From NCBI GenBank assembly GCA_016794985.1, contig JAEUIQ010000084.1, positions 62,001 through 126,000 on the forward strand: a stretch of 64,000 nt of DNA, written 5' to 3'. This DNA comes from Planctomycetaceae bacterium (lineage in GTDB: Bacteria; Planctomycetota; Planctomycetia; Pirellulales; Pirellulaceae). The notes beneath the pieces are model-generated. The model saw only the letters and a program-made list of their open reading frames with translations, did not search any database and was not told the origin of the DNA. Below, one piece after another: positions 34,384 through 43,188 of the stretch (positions are counted from its first letter, which is position 1; each line of letters begins with the position of its first letter). The translations under genes were made by a program, and so were the position numbers.

Positions 34384-35142
34384 TCATGACTTCACTTGCC
34401 AATTTTGGGGAAGGACATCCTTAATGTAATCGTAGAGTCCCAATTCGATCAGTTCCTCTTGAATCCGGTCGGCACTGGAAGAATCTAAGCTTTGAGCGAT
34501 CTCTTCCACGATGTATTCGGCAAACCTCGTCCGGGCTCGTTTTAACTGCTGACGATAATTGGCGGCATTGATCTCTCTTCCGTGAAGCTTGGACAACTCG
34601 GTCGCCAGTCCAGTAGAATCCAGCTCCGGAAAAGTCGAACGAATTCTCAACGCATCGTAAAATACGTTGCCAGGATTTGTCTTTTGATACTCCTCCAAGC
34701 GGGCCATGGCGGTTTCGATCAACGAATCTCGACATTGCGACGACCAGGTCTCATCCGATTCTTGTTCATAGGCTTCCTCGCGAGCCGACTCTTCCGCTAA
34801 GCGTTTGTCAATGGCACCGCGTCGCTGCTTTTTGTCCCAGAACGAACGGACCATGTTCTTGACGGATACCTTCAGTAAATCACGAAACCTGCCCCGCTGA
34901 GGGTCAGCACCGGCAAAGTCACCTTGAATCAACCGCACAATGACATCCTGCGCTAATTCATCGGCGTCGGACTCATTTCGCGTCAACGCCTGCACATAGC
35001 CTCGGATCGCTGGAGCATACCGCAAAACCAAGAAGTTCCGGGCATCGGCAGCAGAAGTATCATCGGGCTGATAGGCTCGTCGCAAAATACTCCACCGAGT
35101 CTCTACCATATCAATATTGGGAGCAAACGCATCTTCACTCAT
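34384..35142 (-). CDS. ECF-like RNA polymerase sigma factor of the kinase-linked type
   Basis: A 252-residue sigma factor. Region 2 is visible: ADARNFLVLRYAPAIRGYVQ, SDADELAQDVIVRLIQGDF, GRFRDLLKVSVKNMVRSFWD. Region 4 is weaker and replaced in part by LDSTGLATELSKLHGREINA, NYRQQLKRARTRFAEYIVEE, as in planctomycete sigma factors encoded beside Ser/Thr kinases. The C-terminal about 30 residues are an extra tail. It is divergent from the kinase gene at 35553 across a 410-base gap, which should hold both promoters. Control of the sigma by the kinase is inference from such pairings. Confidence 0.85.
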   Translation of the reverse strand: MSEDAFAPNIDMVETRWSILRRAYQPDDTSAADARNFLVLRYAPAIRGYVQALTRNESDADELAQDVIVRLIQGDFAGADPQRGRFRDLLKVSVKNMVRSFWDKKQRRGAIDKRLAEESAREEAYEQESDETWSSQCRDSLIETAMARLEEYQKTNPGNVFYDALRIRSTFPELDSTGLATELSKLHGREINAANYRQQLKRARTRFAEYIVEEIAQSLDSSSADRIQEELIELGLYDYIKDVLPQNWQVKS

Positions 35143-35552
35143 GCCATTACCAATCGTATTCCATCAATAAAGTACACAGCCACGACCACCACCGAAAACG
35201 CAAGCAAATTGTAGCAGCTTCGTTCGACTGCCGACATCGGTTCAACATCCACACCGCAGGGAGATTGCCCACTTCGAATATCGAAGAGTTTGGTTTTCCA
35301 GTTTTGGCAAGTGAAGTCAGGCTTTTACAACAAGGGATTTTTCGTTCCACGTCCATTTCATTTGATGTCGAAGGAGGGGCAAACTTGGCCATCCAGGGCG
35401 ATTGTTCAGCTGTAGTTAGCCCCTGCCAACGAACTGCTGGTGGAAATTCTGAAAAGTGGTGTCACAATGATCCCCTTCGCGAGTATCGCCTCAGAACACC
35501 GAAACCACTGTGTGTCGGTTTTGGGGCTAAACTGTCATTGAAGGCCTATTCC

Positions 35553-38228
35553 ATGAGCCATCCCGATCCAGAAAGATCGCCAAACCACTCGTCGAAGGAC
35601 GACCAGGAGAATACCCAAACGGTGGGAGACTCCATCGTAGTGGAGGACGAGGATGACTCGGACGATTTGCCTCCCCGGTTGCCGATCGACCGACGTCACT
35701 TGGCTATCTCGGATCGCGGAACCTTACGTGTTGGCCAACCATCAGAATCCACGTTGCGACTCGCTTCGCAAACTCCAGAATCGACCGAAATCGAGCACTT
35801 CCCAACGATACCGGGCTACCAAATTAAACGAATCTTGGGACGCGGTGGGATGGGTGTGGTTTATTTGGCGGACGATCTGCATCTCGGACGACAAGTCGCG
35901 ATCAAATTGGTGGTATTCGATTCGCCGACGTCCGAAGCCAAAGCACGCTTTCAAAGCGAAGGCCAGTTACTGGCCTCGATTGACCACCCCGGCGTGGCCA
36001 AGGTCTATGAGGTCGGCATCACTGCTGGCCGGCCTTTCTTGGTCATGGAATTCATAGATGGCCAAACGATTACCGAGTTGGCCGGTGGTCGCCCCTTAGC
36101 GCCTCAAGTCGCGGCCGACTTCATCAGTCAATTGGCGCTGGCGCTACATGCCTGTCATCAGAAGCAAATCGTGCATCGCGACGTCAAACCCAGCAACGCC
36201 ATGGTGACCCGTACCGGTAAACTGAAGTTGACCGACTTTGGATTGGCTCGACTGACTAGCCAAGACGTACGGAGTCGCTTGACCCAAACAGGCGACGTCA
36301 TGGGTACGCCGGCCTACATGTCTCCCGAGCAAGCCAGCGGCGTCGTGAAGCACCTCAGTGCCCGCTCGGATGTTTATAGCGCAGGCGCCGTATTATACGA
36401 GTTGGTGACCGGTCGCCCGCCCTTCACTTCGTCCGAACCATTGCAAACCATCTTGATGGTCCTAGGACATCAACCGGTTTCGCCACGCCAACTGGTGCCT
36501 CGACTTCCCGTCGATCTTGAAAATATTGTTTTGAAATGCCTGGAAAAGTCCCCAAGTCTTCGCTACCAGACATGCGAAGAATTGTCGGCCGATTTACAAC
36601 GGTTCTTGCATCGCGAACCGGTCCAGGCGCGTCCGATCCCCGCTTATCGCAAAACGTTGTTCTGGATCAAACAACATCCAGCACTATCGACGGCGATGGC
36701 GCTCACGTTGCTGTTGGTCGTTGTGGCACTCACGGGTACTTCAGTTTACAACGCCAGCCTGCGGGCTGAATTGGAACGGACCAATCGCATGGTTGGAAGT
36801 GGCCGAGAGTTTAGCCGTTGGTTACTGTATGACTTCAGCTCGGCTCTGGAAGGTGATCAAGGATTTACCAGTTTACGGAAACAACTGGCTCAAAAGTCCG
36901 AAGAATATCTTAACCAGATGAGCCGCGAAGTTACTCATGACCAACCATTGAAGCTCGCTATCGCAGACGCCCAAGTGCGGTTGTCTCAGGTGCAAGCTGC
37001 CTTGGGCGAGTGGGATTCCGCCCGCAGCAATTTGCGTCGCGTCCAAGATGCCATCCCAATGAATTCTTTACTACAAGATCCGAACGAAATCGCACTTTTG
37101 ATTTGGGCCACGATTCGAGAAGCCGAACTGGACTTCCAAGCCGAACATACCGAGACCGGTGCCCAACGACTAGCAGAGGCTCGGCAGCTTCTCAATAATC
37201 ATCGCGACAAGTTAGCGGTCGACCTCCACCAAGAACTGCTCACGACGCTTTCATTAGCTGAGGTGCAACTAGCTAGCCGCCAAGGAAACCTCCCAAAGTT
37301 GGAACAGCTGATTTCGGAGCTCGAGGAGGCCCGAGCGAAGCAGCAGTCGCACGAGCCGATCTCGATTTCGCGCGAACTAGATTGGCTGCAATCGATTTGG
37401 ATTGCCAAAGGGACTTTGCTGATCACTCTGGGGCAAACCGACAAGTTGCTGGAGGAGTTGATTCCGGTCATGACGCAGTTGAAAGAACTAATAAAAAACG
37501 AACCACCATCGCTAAGTGTGCGGGTCCAATTTGCTTCGCTGGAAAGATTCCTGGCGGATGCCTTGTTCCAAACACAAGACTTCTCAAACGCTCTGGCCAT
37601 CTATCAGAAACAGCGGAGTGTCTGGAGTGATGTTTTACAACGCGATCCTGAAAACCTTGAAACACTCTTTAATCTGGCGCTGGCTTGCCAACACGAAGCG
37701 GAATGCCACATGTTCTTGGATAATCTGGATTCGGCGAAGACTTCGCTCGACCAATCCAAGGCGTATCTGGACCAACATCAAACTCTGAGCGGGGTCGATT
37801 GGACAAATCAGCCAGAGACACTCGAATACTTTGGCGTGCTCGCTTATTGGCATTGGCTTAAAAGAGAAGTTGATGAATCCATCCGACTGCGAGAGCGGGT
37901 GATCGAAAAACTCCAGCCGTTTGCAGAGCAAAATGTAGTTCTTCAGCAAACGTATGGTGAAACTCTGTTTTTCATTGGTTTGGCCAAAGGGCAACTCTAT
38001 TCCGAACAAATGGACCAGGCCGATCGCGATAACACCACCAAATTGGAGGAAGCCCATCGCGAGGTCCAAGCCAAACTCAAACAAGCCCATGACTATTTTG
38101 GCGAAATGGAACAACGCGGTGTGTTGTCGCCTCAAGGCCAAGCCCAAAGAGATCGAGTGGCCACGATGCAAAAGTTCTTCGCCGAAATGCATCAAAAGCT
38201 AATGACAACGTTTGGTGAAAGCTTCTAG
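35553..38228 (+). CDS. Membrane-anchored Ser/Thr protein kinase with TPR-like C-terminal region
   Basis: An 891-residue Hanks-type kinase. An acidic N-terminal segment (about 1-85) precedes the kinase domain at about 88-355. Key residues: Gly loop GRGGMG (96-101), Lys118, catalytic HRDVKPSN (Asp210), DFG (228-230) and YMSPEQA. One membrane segment (MALTLLLVVVALTGTSVY, about 380-398) follows. The remaining about 490 residues are helical and TPR-like (ALAIYQKQRSVWSDVLQRDP), probably a sensor or scaffold. The ATG at 35553 is preferred because the upstream frame, open from 35265, does not look like protein. It is divergent from an ECF-type sigma gene, a common planctomycete arrangement. Confidence 0.92.
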   Translation: MSHPDPERSPNHSSKDDQENTQTVGDSIVVEDEDDSDDLPPRLPIDRRHLAISDRGTLRVGQPSESTLRLASQTPESTEIEHFPTIPGYQIKRILGRGGMGVVYLADDLHLGRQVAIKLVVFDSPTSEAKARFQSEGQLLASIDHPGVAKVYEVGITAGRPFLVMEFIDGQTITELAGGRPLAPQVAADFISQLALALHACHQKQIVHRDVKPSNAMVTRTGKLKLTDFGLARLTSQDVRSRLTQTGDVMGTPAYMSPEQASGVVKHLSARSDVYSAGAVLYELVTGRPPFTSSEPLQTILMVLGHQPVSPRQLVPRLPVDLENIVLKCLEKSPSLRYQTCEELSADLQRFLHREPVQARPIPAYRKTLFWIKQHPALSTAMALTLLLVVVALTGTSVYNASLRAELERTNRMVGSGREFSRWLLYDFSSALEGDQGFTSLRKQLAQKSEEYLNQMSREVTHDQPLKLAIADAQVRLSQVQAALGEWDSARSNLRRVQDAIPMNSLLQDPNEIALLIWATIREAELDFQAEHTETGAQRLAEARQLLNNHRDKLAVDLHQELLTTLSLAEVQLASRQGNLPKLEQLISELEEARAKQQSHEPISISRELDWLQSIWIAKGTLLITLGQTDKLLEELIPVMTQLKELIKNEPPSLSVRVQFASLERFLADALFQTQDFSNALAIYQKQRSVWSDVLQRDPENLETLFNLALACQHEAECHMFLDNLDSAKTSLDQSKAYLDQHQTLSGVDWTNQPETLEYFGVLAYWHWLKREVDESIRLRERVIEKLQPFAEQNVVLQQTYGETLFFIGLAKGQLYSEQMDQADRDNTTKLEEAHREVQAKLKQAHDYFGEMEQRGVLSPQGQAQRDRVATMQKFFAEMHQKLMTTFGESF

Positions 38229-38825
38229 GCTTTGTCTCGATAGTGATAGTCGAAATCGTCCAGAATCTCGAGTTGCCGAGACTTTCGAGTCGCTGAGAAA
38301 ACAAACGAAAGTCTTGACAGCTTGTTGATTTCTTGACCTCGGCGATTGAAGGCAGCAATTTCTTAACCCGAAGCGTGAGCGAGTGGACCGAATTCCCTCA
38401 CTAACGGTTCGAGTTTCGATAAAATTATCAAGCCGTTGACAACATCCGCTACAGTTTTGACTTTCGGGACAGCCCTCCTTTCTTTCTCATTTCAGCGATT
38501 GAAAAATTGCTTGTCATAGCGCAAGACGCTTGATAAACAGAATACGTACAGTCACACGACGTTTATGCGAGTGAGCCTTGGAACTGCTACAATTCGACTT
38601 GCTGAACACACCATTCCAAAGTTCGACTTTCAATTCTTTGATGGATCTCGATCAAACGACAGCAGGCGGTGGCAGCAAGCCGGAAGAAGGCTGCTGCGGT
38701 CCAAGGGCTTCACATCCGCTCGAAAATCACAACCTCCTGTCACAGTGCTCTTCGTCGCACGTATTGAGATTGAAAGGCTGAATGCTTCAGCCGCACAAAC
38801 TCACCCCTGTTTCCGGAGAACGTTC
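38229..38825. other. Intergenic region, about 600 bases
   Basis: It begins with a possible hairpin (38279-38314). The sequence CCCGAAGCGTGAGCGAG near 38366 resembles a short GC-rich motif that I recall being repeated in planctomycete intergenic DNA, though I cannot verify this here. The rest, up to GGAGA before 38826, shows no gene. Confidence 0.4.
38279..38314. terminator. Weak hairpin after the kinase gene
   Basis: A 9-bp stem (AGACTTTCG / CGAAAGTCT) with an 18-base loop, about 50 bases after the kinase stop. There is no T-run, so termination is doubtful. Confidence 0.25.
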
Positions 38826-39560
38826 ATGAAATCGATTTTCGTTAGCACTGTGATTTTCTTCAGCTTGGTCGCTTGCCTCGTCGGGTCGGCTCAGGCTCAA
38901 TTCGACTACGACTATGGCTTTGGAGGTGGTAACTTTGACCAGTACTACAACCAAATCGCCCAGCAGCACGCTCTGCAAAACCAACAATGGGAGCAGTTTC
39001 AACAAGACCTCCAACGTCGTTATCAACAAACGACTCAACAGTTAGAACAGATGGAGCAGCAAAATCGCGCGCGCATCATTCAAGGATACCGCCAACAAAC
39101 TGGCGATTACCAAACGCCGGATCAAGTGGTGGTCGAGCGATGCATGCAACAGTACTACGCCCAGAACCCTCAAGCTTGGCAACAGAAGATGGCCGATGAC
39201 GCTCGGATCGCTCAAGGCTATCAGAAGATTGCCCAACAACGAGCGCAGGACAACCAGACTTACTTCAACAACATGAATGCGATTCACAACGACAAGGTGA
39301 ACTACATCAGCAACTTGAGCATGACTGGGTTCAACAATCGCATGCATAGCATGGATGTTCAATCACACAACTTCAACAACATGATTCACGAGCGATCGGA
39401 CTACTACAACCCACATACCGGACAAGTCAGTAACCTGTCGTATCACCCGAATCAGATTCAAACCCACCAAGGCCAACACTTCTATACGGATCATCACGGA
39501 CAGCAATTCCAACTCCAACCCAACGGCTGGGGTCAAAGGTTAAACGATTGGAACTGGTAG
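38826..39560 (+). CDS. Exported Gln/Asn-rich protein
   Basis: A 244-residue protein with GGAGA ten bases before the ATG and a clear signal peptide (residues about 1-24, AQAQFD). The mature protein is extremely rich in Gln, Asn, Tyr and His: QQWEQFQQDLQRRYQQTTQQ, then HNFNNMIHERSDYYNPHTGQ, and a C-terminal HGQQFQLQPNGWGQRLNDWN. Such composition is prone to assembly or surface adhesion, but no family is recognised. The longer upstream frame from 38565 is ignored because the binding site and signal peptide are at 38826. Confidence 0.75.
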   Translation: MKSIFVSTVIFFSLVACLVGSAQAQFDYDYGFGGGNFDQYYNQIAQQHALQNQQWEQFQQDLQRRYQQTTQQLEQMEQQNRARIIQGYRQQTGDYQTPDQVVVERCMQQYYAQNPQAWQQKMADDARIAQGYQKIAQQRAQDNQTYFNNMNAIHNDKVNYISNLSMTGFNNRMHSMDVQSHNFNNMIHERSDYYNPHTGQVSNLSYHPNQIQTHQGQHFYTDHHGQQFQLQPNGWGQRLNDWNW

Positions 39561-40011
39561 TTCGTTTTTGCCAGTTGGCGACTCTTAGAATCTTGCGGCC
39601 CAGAACGCGCGGGCTAGTGTTCGCGGGCTGGTGTTGCCCCATGGACGTCTTCGTCGTCCTCCATAATGGGCGCGGACACTTGCCCGCTCCGCTGGTTTCT
39701 CAATCGATTGGAGCGTCCACCCAACGGTTCTGGGCCAGCCATTTGGGCAATTCTCGTTAGAAGACACCCGCATGATGGAGCTTCGCCAAGGGCAGCAACA
39801 AAATGCAGAGGCTTGACAAAGAATTCGGTAAGGGTTTTGGGGCACTAATTATAGGTGCCTTGAGCGAAGTTTGCTGATTGGACTAGATTCGGACAACCAT
39901 ATTGTCTACACTGTACCAGGAGGGTCGTTTCCGAACTTCCTAGATTACTCCGTCCTGGTTCTGAGCAGGGCATCCAGTCTCATTGGTAGCGTCGACGACG
40001 TAGGCTTTGGC
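39561..40011. other. Intergenic region, nothing recognised
   Basis: About 450 bases with short frames on both strands and no start signals. Plausibly holds the promoter for the Cys-rich gene and efflux operon, but no site could be fixed. Confidence 0.4.
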
Positions 40012-40581
40012 ATGGCTTTAAGAAACCCGATCATCGATTTCGCGATCCGACTAATGATCGTTGCGTCGTTGCTGGTGGCGCCATTTGCCGAATATATTTC
40101 CGCCCGTGATTGCCAATGTGCCACTTGCACAGGCGACGTAGACGATCAGTCAGGCGGCCCGGTCGCGAGCAATTGTTGCAGCAAGAATCGCGGTTGCCGA
40201 GACAACGCGTTGCCAAACGACTTGGCCACGAGTTTAAAGTCGCGGTCCTCCTGCTGTTGCGGAAGTGACTTGGTTGATGGTGAATCCGCGTTTGCGAGGC
40301 GAGAGTCGAAGCCCCCCCAAGAAACGGCATCCTTCACGTTTAGTGATGTGGAAAGGTGTGCGTGCGGATGCTTAGAGGGTTTGCCGGCCGAATCAAACGA
40401 TCGAACCTTGGTTCCAGCTTTGAACCAAACGTCTCAACTTAACCTCGACGAACCTGCCATCGAGGGGCTTGTGTTTCAACAAGCTCGCACATCGAATTTC
40501 TTCTATTGTCTCTTTGCTATCTCATTCAAGCCACTTTCTACCCATGAACGCTGCGCGCGTTTCTGTCGTTGGGTGATATAA
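40012..40581 (+). CDS. Exported Cys-rich protein upstream of the metal efflux genes
   Basis: A 189-residue protein from the ATG at 40012. A hydrophobic N terminus (FAIRLMIVASLLVAPFAEYI, about 8-27) is a signal peptide or anchor. About 15 cysteines follow in clusters: CQCATC, NCCSKNRGC, SSCCCGS, RCACGC and ERCARFC. Such clustering suggests soft-metal binding, or several disulfides. It lies upstream of the methyltransferase and Cus-type efflux genes on the same strand, which supports a metal link by context. No family is recognised. No clear binding site precedes the ATG, and the frame is also open from 39871. Confidence 0.6.
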   Translation: MALRNPIIDFAIRLMIVASLLVAPFAEYISARDCQCATCTGDVDDQSGGPVASNCCSKNRGCRDNALPNDLATSLKSRSSCCCGSDLVDGESAFARRESKPPQETASFTFSDVERCACGCLEGLPAESNDRTLVPALNQTSQLNLDEPAIEGLVFQQARTSNFFYCLFAISFKPLSTHERCARFCRWVI

Positions 40582-40800
40582 GCTTCTCCGCGGCCATCGT
40601 TGGCAAGTAAATCACACGTGTGAGCGTTACTGGCGATCTTTCTCCAAGTGCGGCAGTGTCTTGCCAGTTTCTCACGCATGGCCGCGCGTTGCATCAACGC
40701 TGCGATATCGACTCCAATTCTAGCGCCAGTCGCCTTTGTATCGCTTACCCAGTTACAGCAACTACTTCAACTGTTTGAACGTCGAAAGTGAGAAACCAAA

Positions 40801-41538
40801 ATGAACGCACAAATACATGACGGCATACCGCCATTGTTTTGGGAAGAGTATGCCGAACAACGATGGGGACAATATATCTCTGCAATCGAAGAAAAAATAA
40901 TTCGATTTGCACACTCACAACTCGTGACGCCGACGACCGCTCTCGAAATTGGAGCTGAAGGTGGACGATGGTCCAAACTATTGGCGGACTTGGGCTGGCG
41001 GATGACATGCACCGAAATTGACCCCGTCGCTCTGGCCGTGTGTCAACAACGGATTCCAGATAGCCGATGTGTTTTGGTTGATTTGGAGTCACGAGACCTA
41101 CCTTGTGGGAACAATTCTCAAGATTTGATCTTGGCAATCGAAGTTCATGAACTCGTCGAGCAAAGTTGGTTTGTCGATGAAGTCGGGCGTGTCCTTAAAG
41201 ATGGCGGGATATTTGTCGGCGTCTTCCAAAACAAACATTCTTGGCGTGCCGCATTAAATCTCAAGTCAATGTTACAAGGCACCATGAGACATTACACCGC
41301 GGGATATTTGCCCTGGAAACGCAACATGATGGGACGAGGTTATCGCTTCTTGCGTGAAGAGGGGATTTGCTGGATGCCGTTTGGTCGCCGCAGCAATTCC
41401 ATATTTGTTAAACCGGCCACGCATCTAGAACAACTACTAGGATTGAGGCAGTTAACATCCGTTAGTCCTTGGATCGTATTTGCTGCAATCAAGGAACCTG
41501 CCAGACCTAGCGATCCCGGAGCGTCCAATGAACGATGA
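40801..41538 (+). CDS. SAM-dependent methyltransferase
   Basis: A 245-residue class I methyltransferase. Motif I is TALEIGAEGGRWSKLLADLG (about 46-65), with the acidic end of strand 2 at CTEID and a DLPCGNNSQDLILAIEVHEL segment as motifs II/III. The pattern fits the Methyltransf_11 type used on small molecules or lipids. Its last 11 bases overlap the start of the efflux adaptor gene, so it is part of that operon. The substrate is unknown; detoxification chemistry is possible but is only inference. Confidence 0.8.
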   Translation: MNAQIHDGIPPLFWEEYAEQRWGQYISAIEEKIIRFAHSQLVTPTTALEIGAEGGRWSKLLADLGWRMTCTEIDPVALAVCQQRIPDSRCVLVDLESRDLPCGNNSQDLILAIEVHELVEQSWFVDEVGRVLKDGGIFVGVFQNKHSWRAALNLKSMLQGTMRHYTAGYLPWKRNMMGRGYRFLREEGICWMPFGRRSNSIFVKPATHLEQLLGLRQLTSVSPWIVFAAIKEPARPSDPGASNER

Positions 41539-43126
41539 TCATGACGAACGAGCACGGCCGGAACAACCAATCATTGCCACTCAGCCGCTGCACTTTTGGA
41601 AAAAATCGACCAAACTTGTAGCGACCCTCATGGCTGTCGGTTTGATTTTTAGTGGAACTTTTTTCGTGATTGGCTACGCGCAACGAGCCGGTTGGATTGA
41701 GAAAATCGTGGTTCCCGAAGATGCATCGACGACCACGCGGATGGAAGGCGTCCAATACATCTGCCCAATGATGTGTGTTCCGCCAACCGACGAACCAGGA
41801 CGCTGTCCGGTTTGCGAAATGGAATTGGTAGCCGCTTCGATGGGACCAGTCTTTATCGATCCGGCCATGCGTCGAGTGCTGAACATCCAGACGGTGCCAG
41901 TGGCGAAAGCAGCTCAAAGTAATGACCAAGCCAGTCGTGAAATCCACGCGGTTGGTGAATTGGCCTTCGATGAACAACGGCTCAAGACCATCGCCGCTTA
42001 TGTCGATGGCCGCATAGAACAACTGCATGCCAGTTACACCGGTGTCAAAGTATCGGCCGGCCAGTCCATGGCGGTCATTTATTCGCCACCATTGTTTGTC
42101 GCTCAAAAAGAACTCTTGGTTGCCAAACGCAACTCGGATCGAATGGGCGAAGAAGAGTTGAACGCCGCCAGTCTCTATGCAACTTCCCGGCGTCGCTTGA
42201 TCGAATTGGGCATGACCGCCTCGCAAATCGAATCACTAGAATCGACCGGAGAAGCCAGCAATCGCTTGGATGTCGTTGCTCCAATTGGCGGAACCGTCAT
42301 CGAAAAATTAGCAGTCGAAGGTCAATATGTCAGCCAAGGCGATCCGATCTACCGCCTAGCGAATCTAGAACAAGTCTGGTTGATCTTGAAACTCTTCCCG
42401 GCCGATGCTGCCGCGCTGCGGACAGGACAATCCGTTGCAGCGACGATTGATTCATCACCGGGGCGAACCTTTGCTGGTACGATCGAGTTCATCTCACCCA
42501 GCATCGACAGGGAAACCCGCACGGTCAGCGTGCGAGTAGTCCTGCAGAATCCCAGCGGCGACTTGCGGATCGGTGATTATGCACGGGCGACGATTCCGAT
42601 ACGGAATGACCAAGCGACCGGTGCAGAAACTGCCACGCCTCTGGTCTCTCTGCCACGCGATGCCGTGCTCTTGATGAGTGGTCATAGCGTGGTTTACGTC
42701 GAGACAGAACCCGGTCGCTTTGAAATGCGAGAGATCAAGATTGGTACGGTTTCCGGTCGCGAGGTGTTTGTCCTTGAGGGACTCCGCGAAGGTGAAATAG
42801 TGGCACGTCGCGGAAACTTCTTGATTGATTCGCAAATGCAACTGGCAGGGAATCCATCACTGATTGATCCTGGCAAGGCCAAACCAAAGAAACTGGGCGA
42901 CGAACTAACCCCCGAAATGGAAACGGCGATCGCCGCCTTGACTCCGGACGATCAGGTCTTGGCGAAAAAGCAACGGATCTGTGCGGTTGCTGACCAACCT
43001 TTAGGTTCGATGGGCGTCCCGGTTCGAGTGGAAATTGAAGGCCAAGTGGTTTTCCTGTGCTGCGAAGGTTGTCGCAGTGGCTTGTTGAAGAGCCCGGAGA
43101 AGTATCTGTCGAAGTTGCCAAAATGA
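41528..43126 (+). CDS. RND efflux periplasmic adaptor, CusB/CzcB type
   Basis: A 532-residue membrane fusion protein. One N-terminal membrane segment (TLMAVGLIFSGTFFVIGYA) precedes a heavy-metal-binding domain, YICPMMCVPPTDEPGRCPVC-EMEL, the planctomycete version of the CPMHP..CPICGM motif. Barrel-sandwich and alpha-hairpin regions follow (GRIEQLHASYTGVKVSAGQ, APIGGTVIEKLAVEGQYV). At the C terminus a YHS/TRASH-like segment ends in VVFLCCEGCRSGLLKSPEKY with three close cysteines. It links the inner-membrane pump to the outer-membrane channel and may pass metal to the pump. It starts inside the methyltransferase stop. Confidence 0.9.
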   Translation: MNDDHDERARPEQPIIATQPLHFWKKSTKLVATLMAVGLIFSGTFFVIGYAQRAGWIEKIVVPEDASTTTRMEGVQYICPMMCVPPTDEPGRCPVCEMELVAASMGPVFIDPAMRRVLNIQTVPVAKAAQSNDQASREIHAVGELAFDEQRLKTIAAYVDGRIEQLHASYTGVKVSAGQSMAVIYSPPLFVAQKELLVAKRNSDRMGEEELNAASLYATSRRRLIELGMTASQIESLESTGEASNRLDVVAPIGGTVIEKLAVEGQYVSQGDPIYRLANLEQVWLILKLFPADAAALRTGQSVAATIDSSPGRTFAGTIEFISPSIDRETRTVSVRVVLQNPSGDLRIGDYARATIPIRNDQATGAETATPLVSLPRDAVLLMSGHSVVYVETEPGRFEMREIKIGTVSGREVFVLEGLREGEIVARRGNFLIDSQMQLAGNPSLIDPGKAKPKKLGDELTPEMETAIAALTPDDQVLAKKQRICAVADQPLGSMGVPVRVEIEGQVVFLCCEGCRSGLLKSPEKYLSKLPK

Positions 43127-43188
43127 TTGCAATGCTTCACTTTACATAAACCATTCAACTGCGAACTCTCTTTAACAGAAATAGATCG

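Noticed and set aside
35265..35552. N-terminal extension of the Ser/Thr kinase
   Set aside because: The 96 extra residues are unlike the rest of the protein and lie in the promoter region shared with the divergent sigma gene.
39585..39845. Minus-strand Arg-rich frame in the gap before the Cys-rich gene
   Set aside because: Composition typical of non-coding DNA read by chance, with no start signal.
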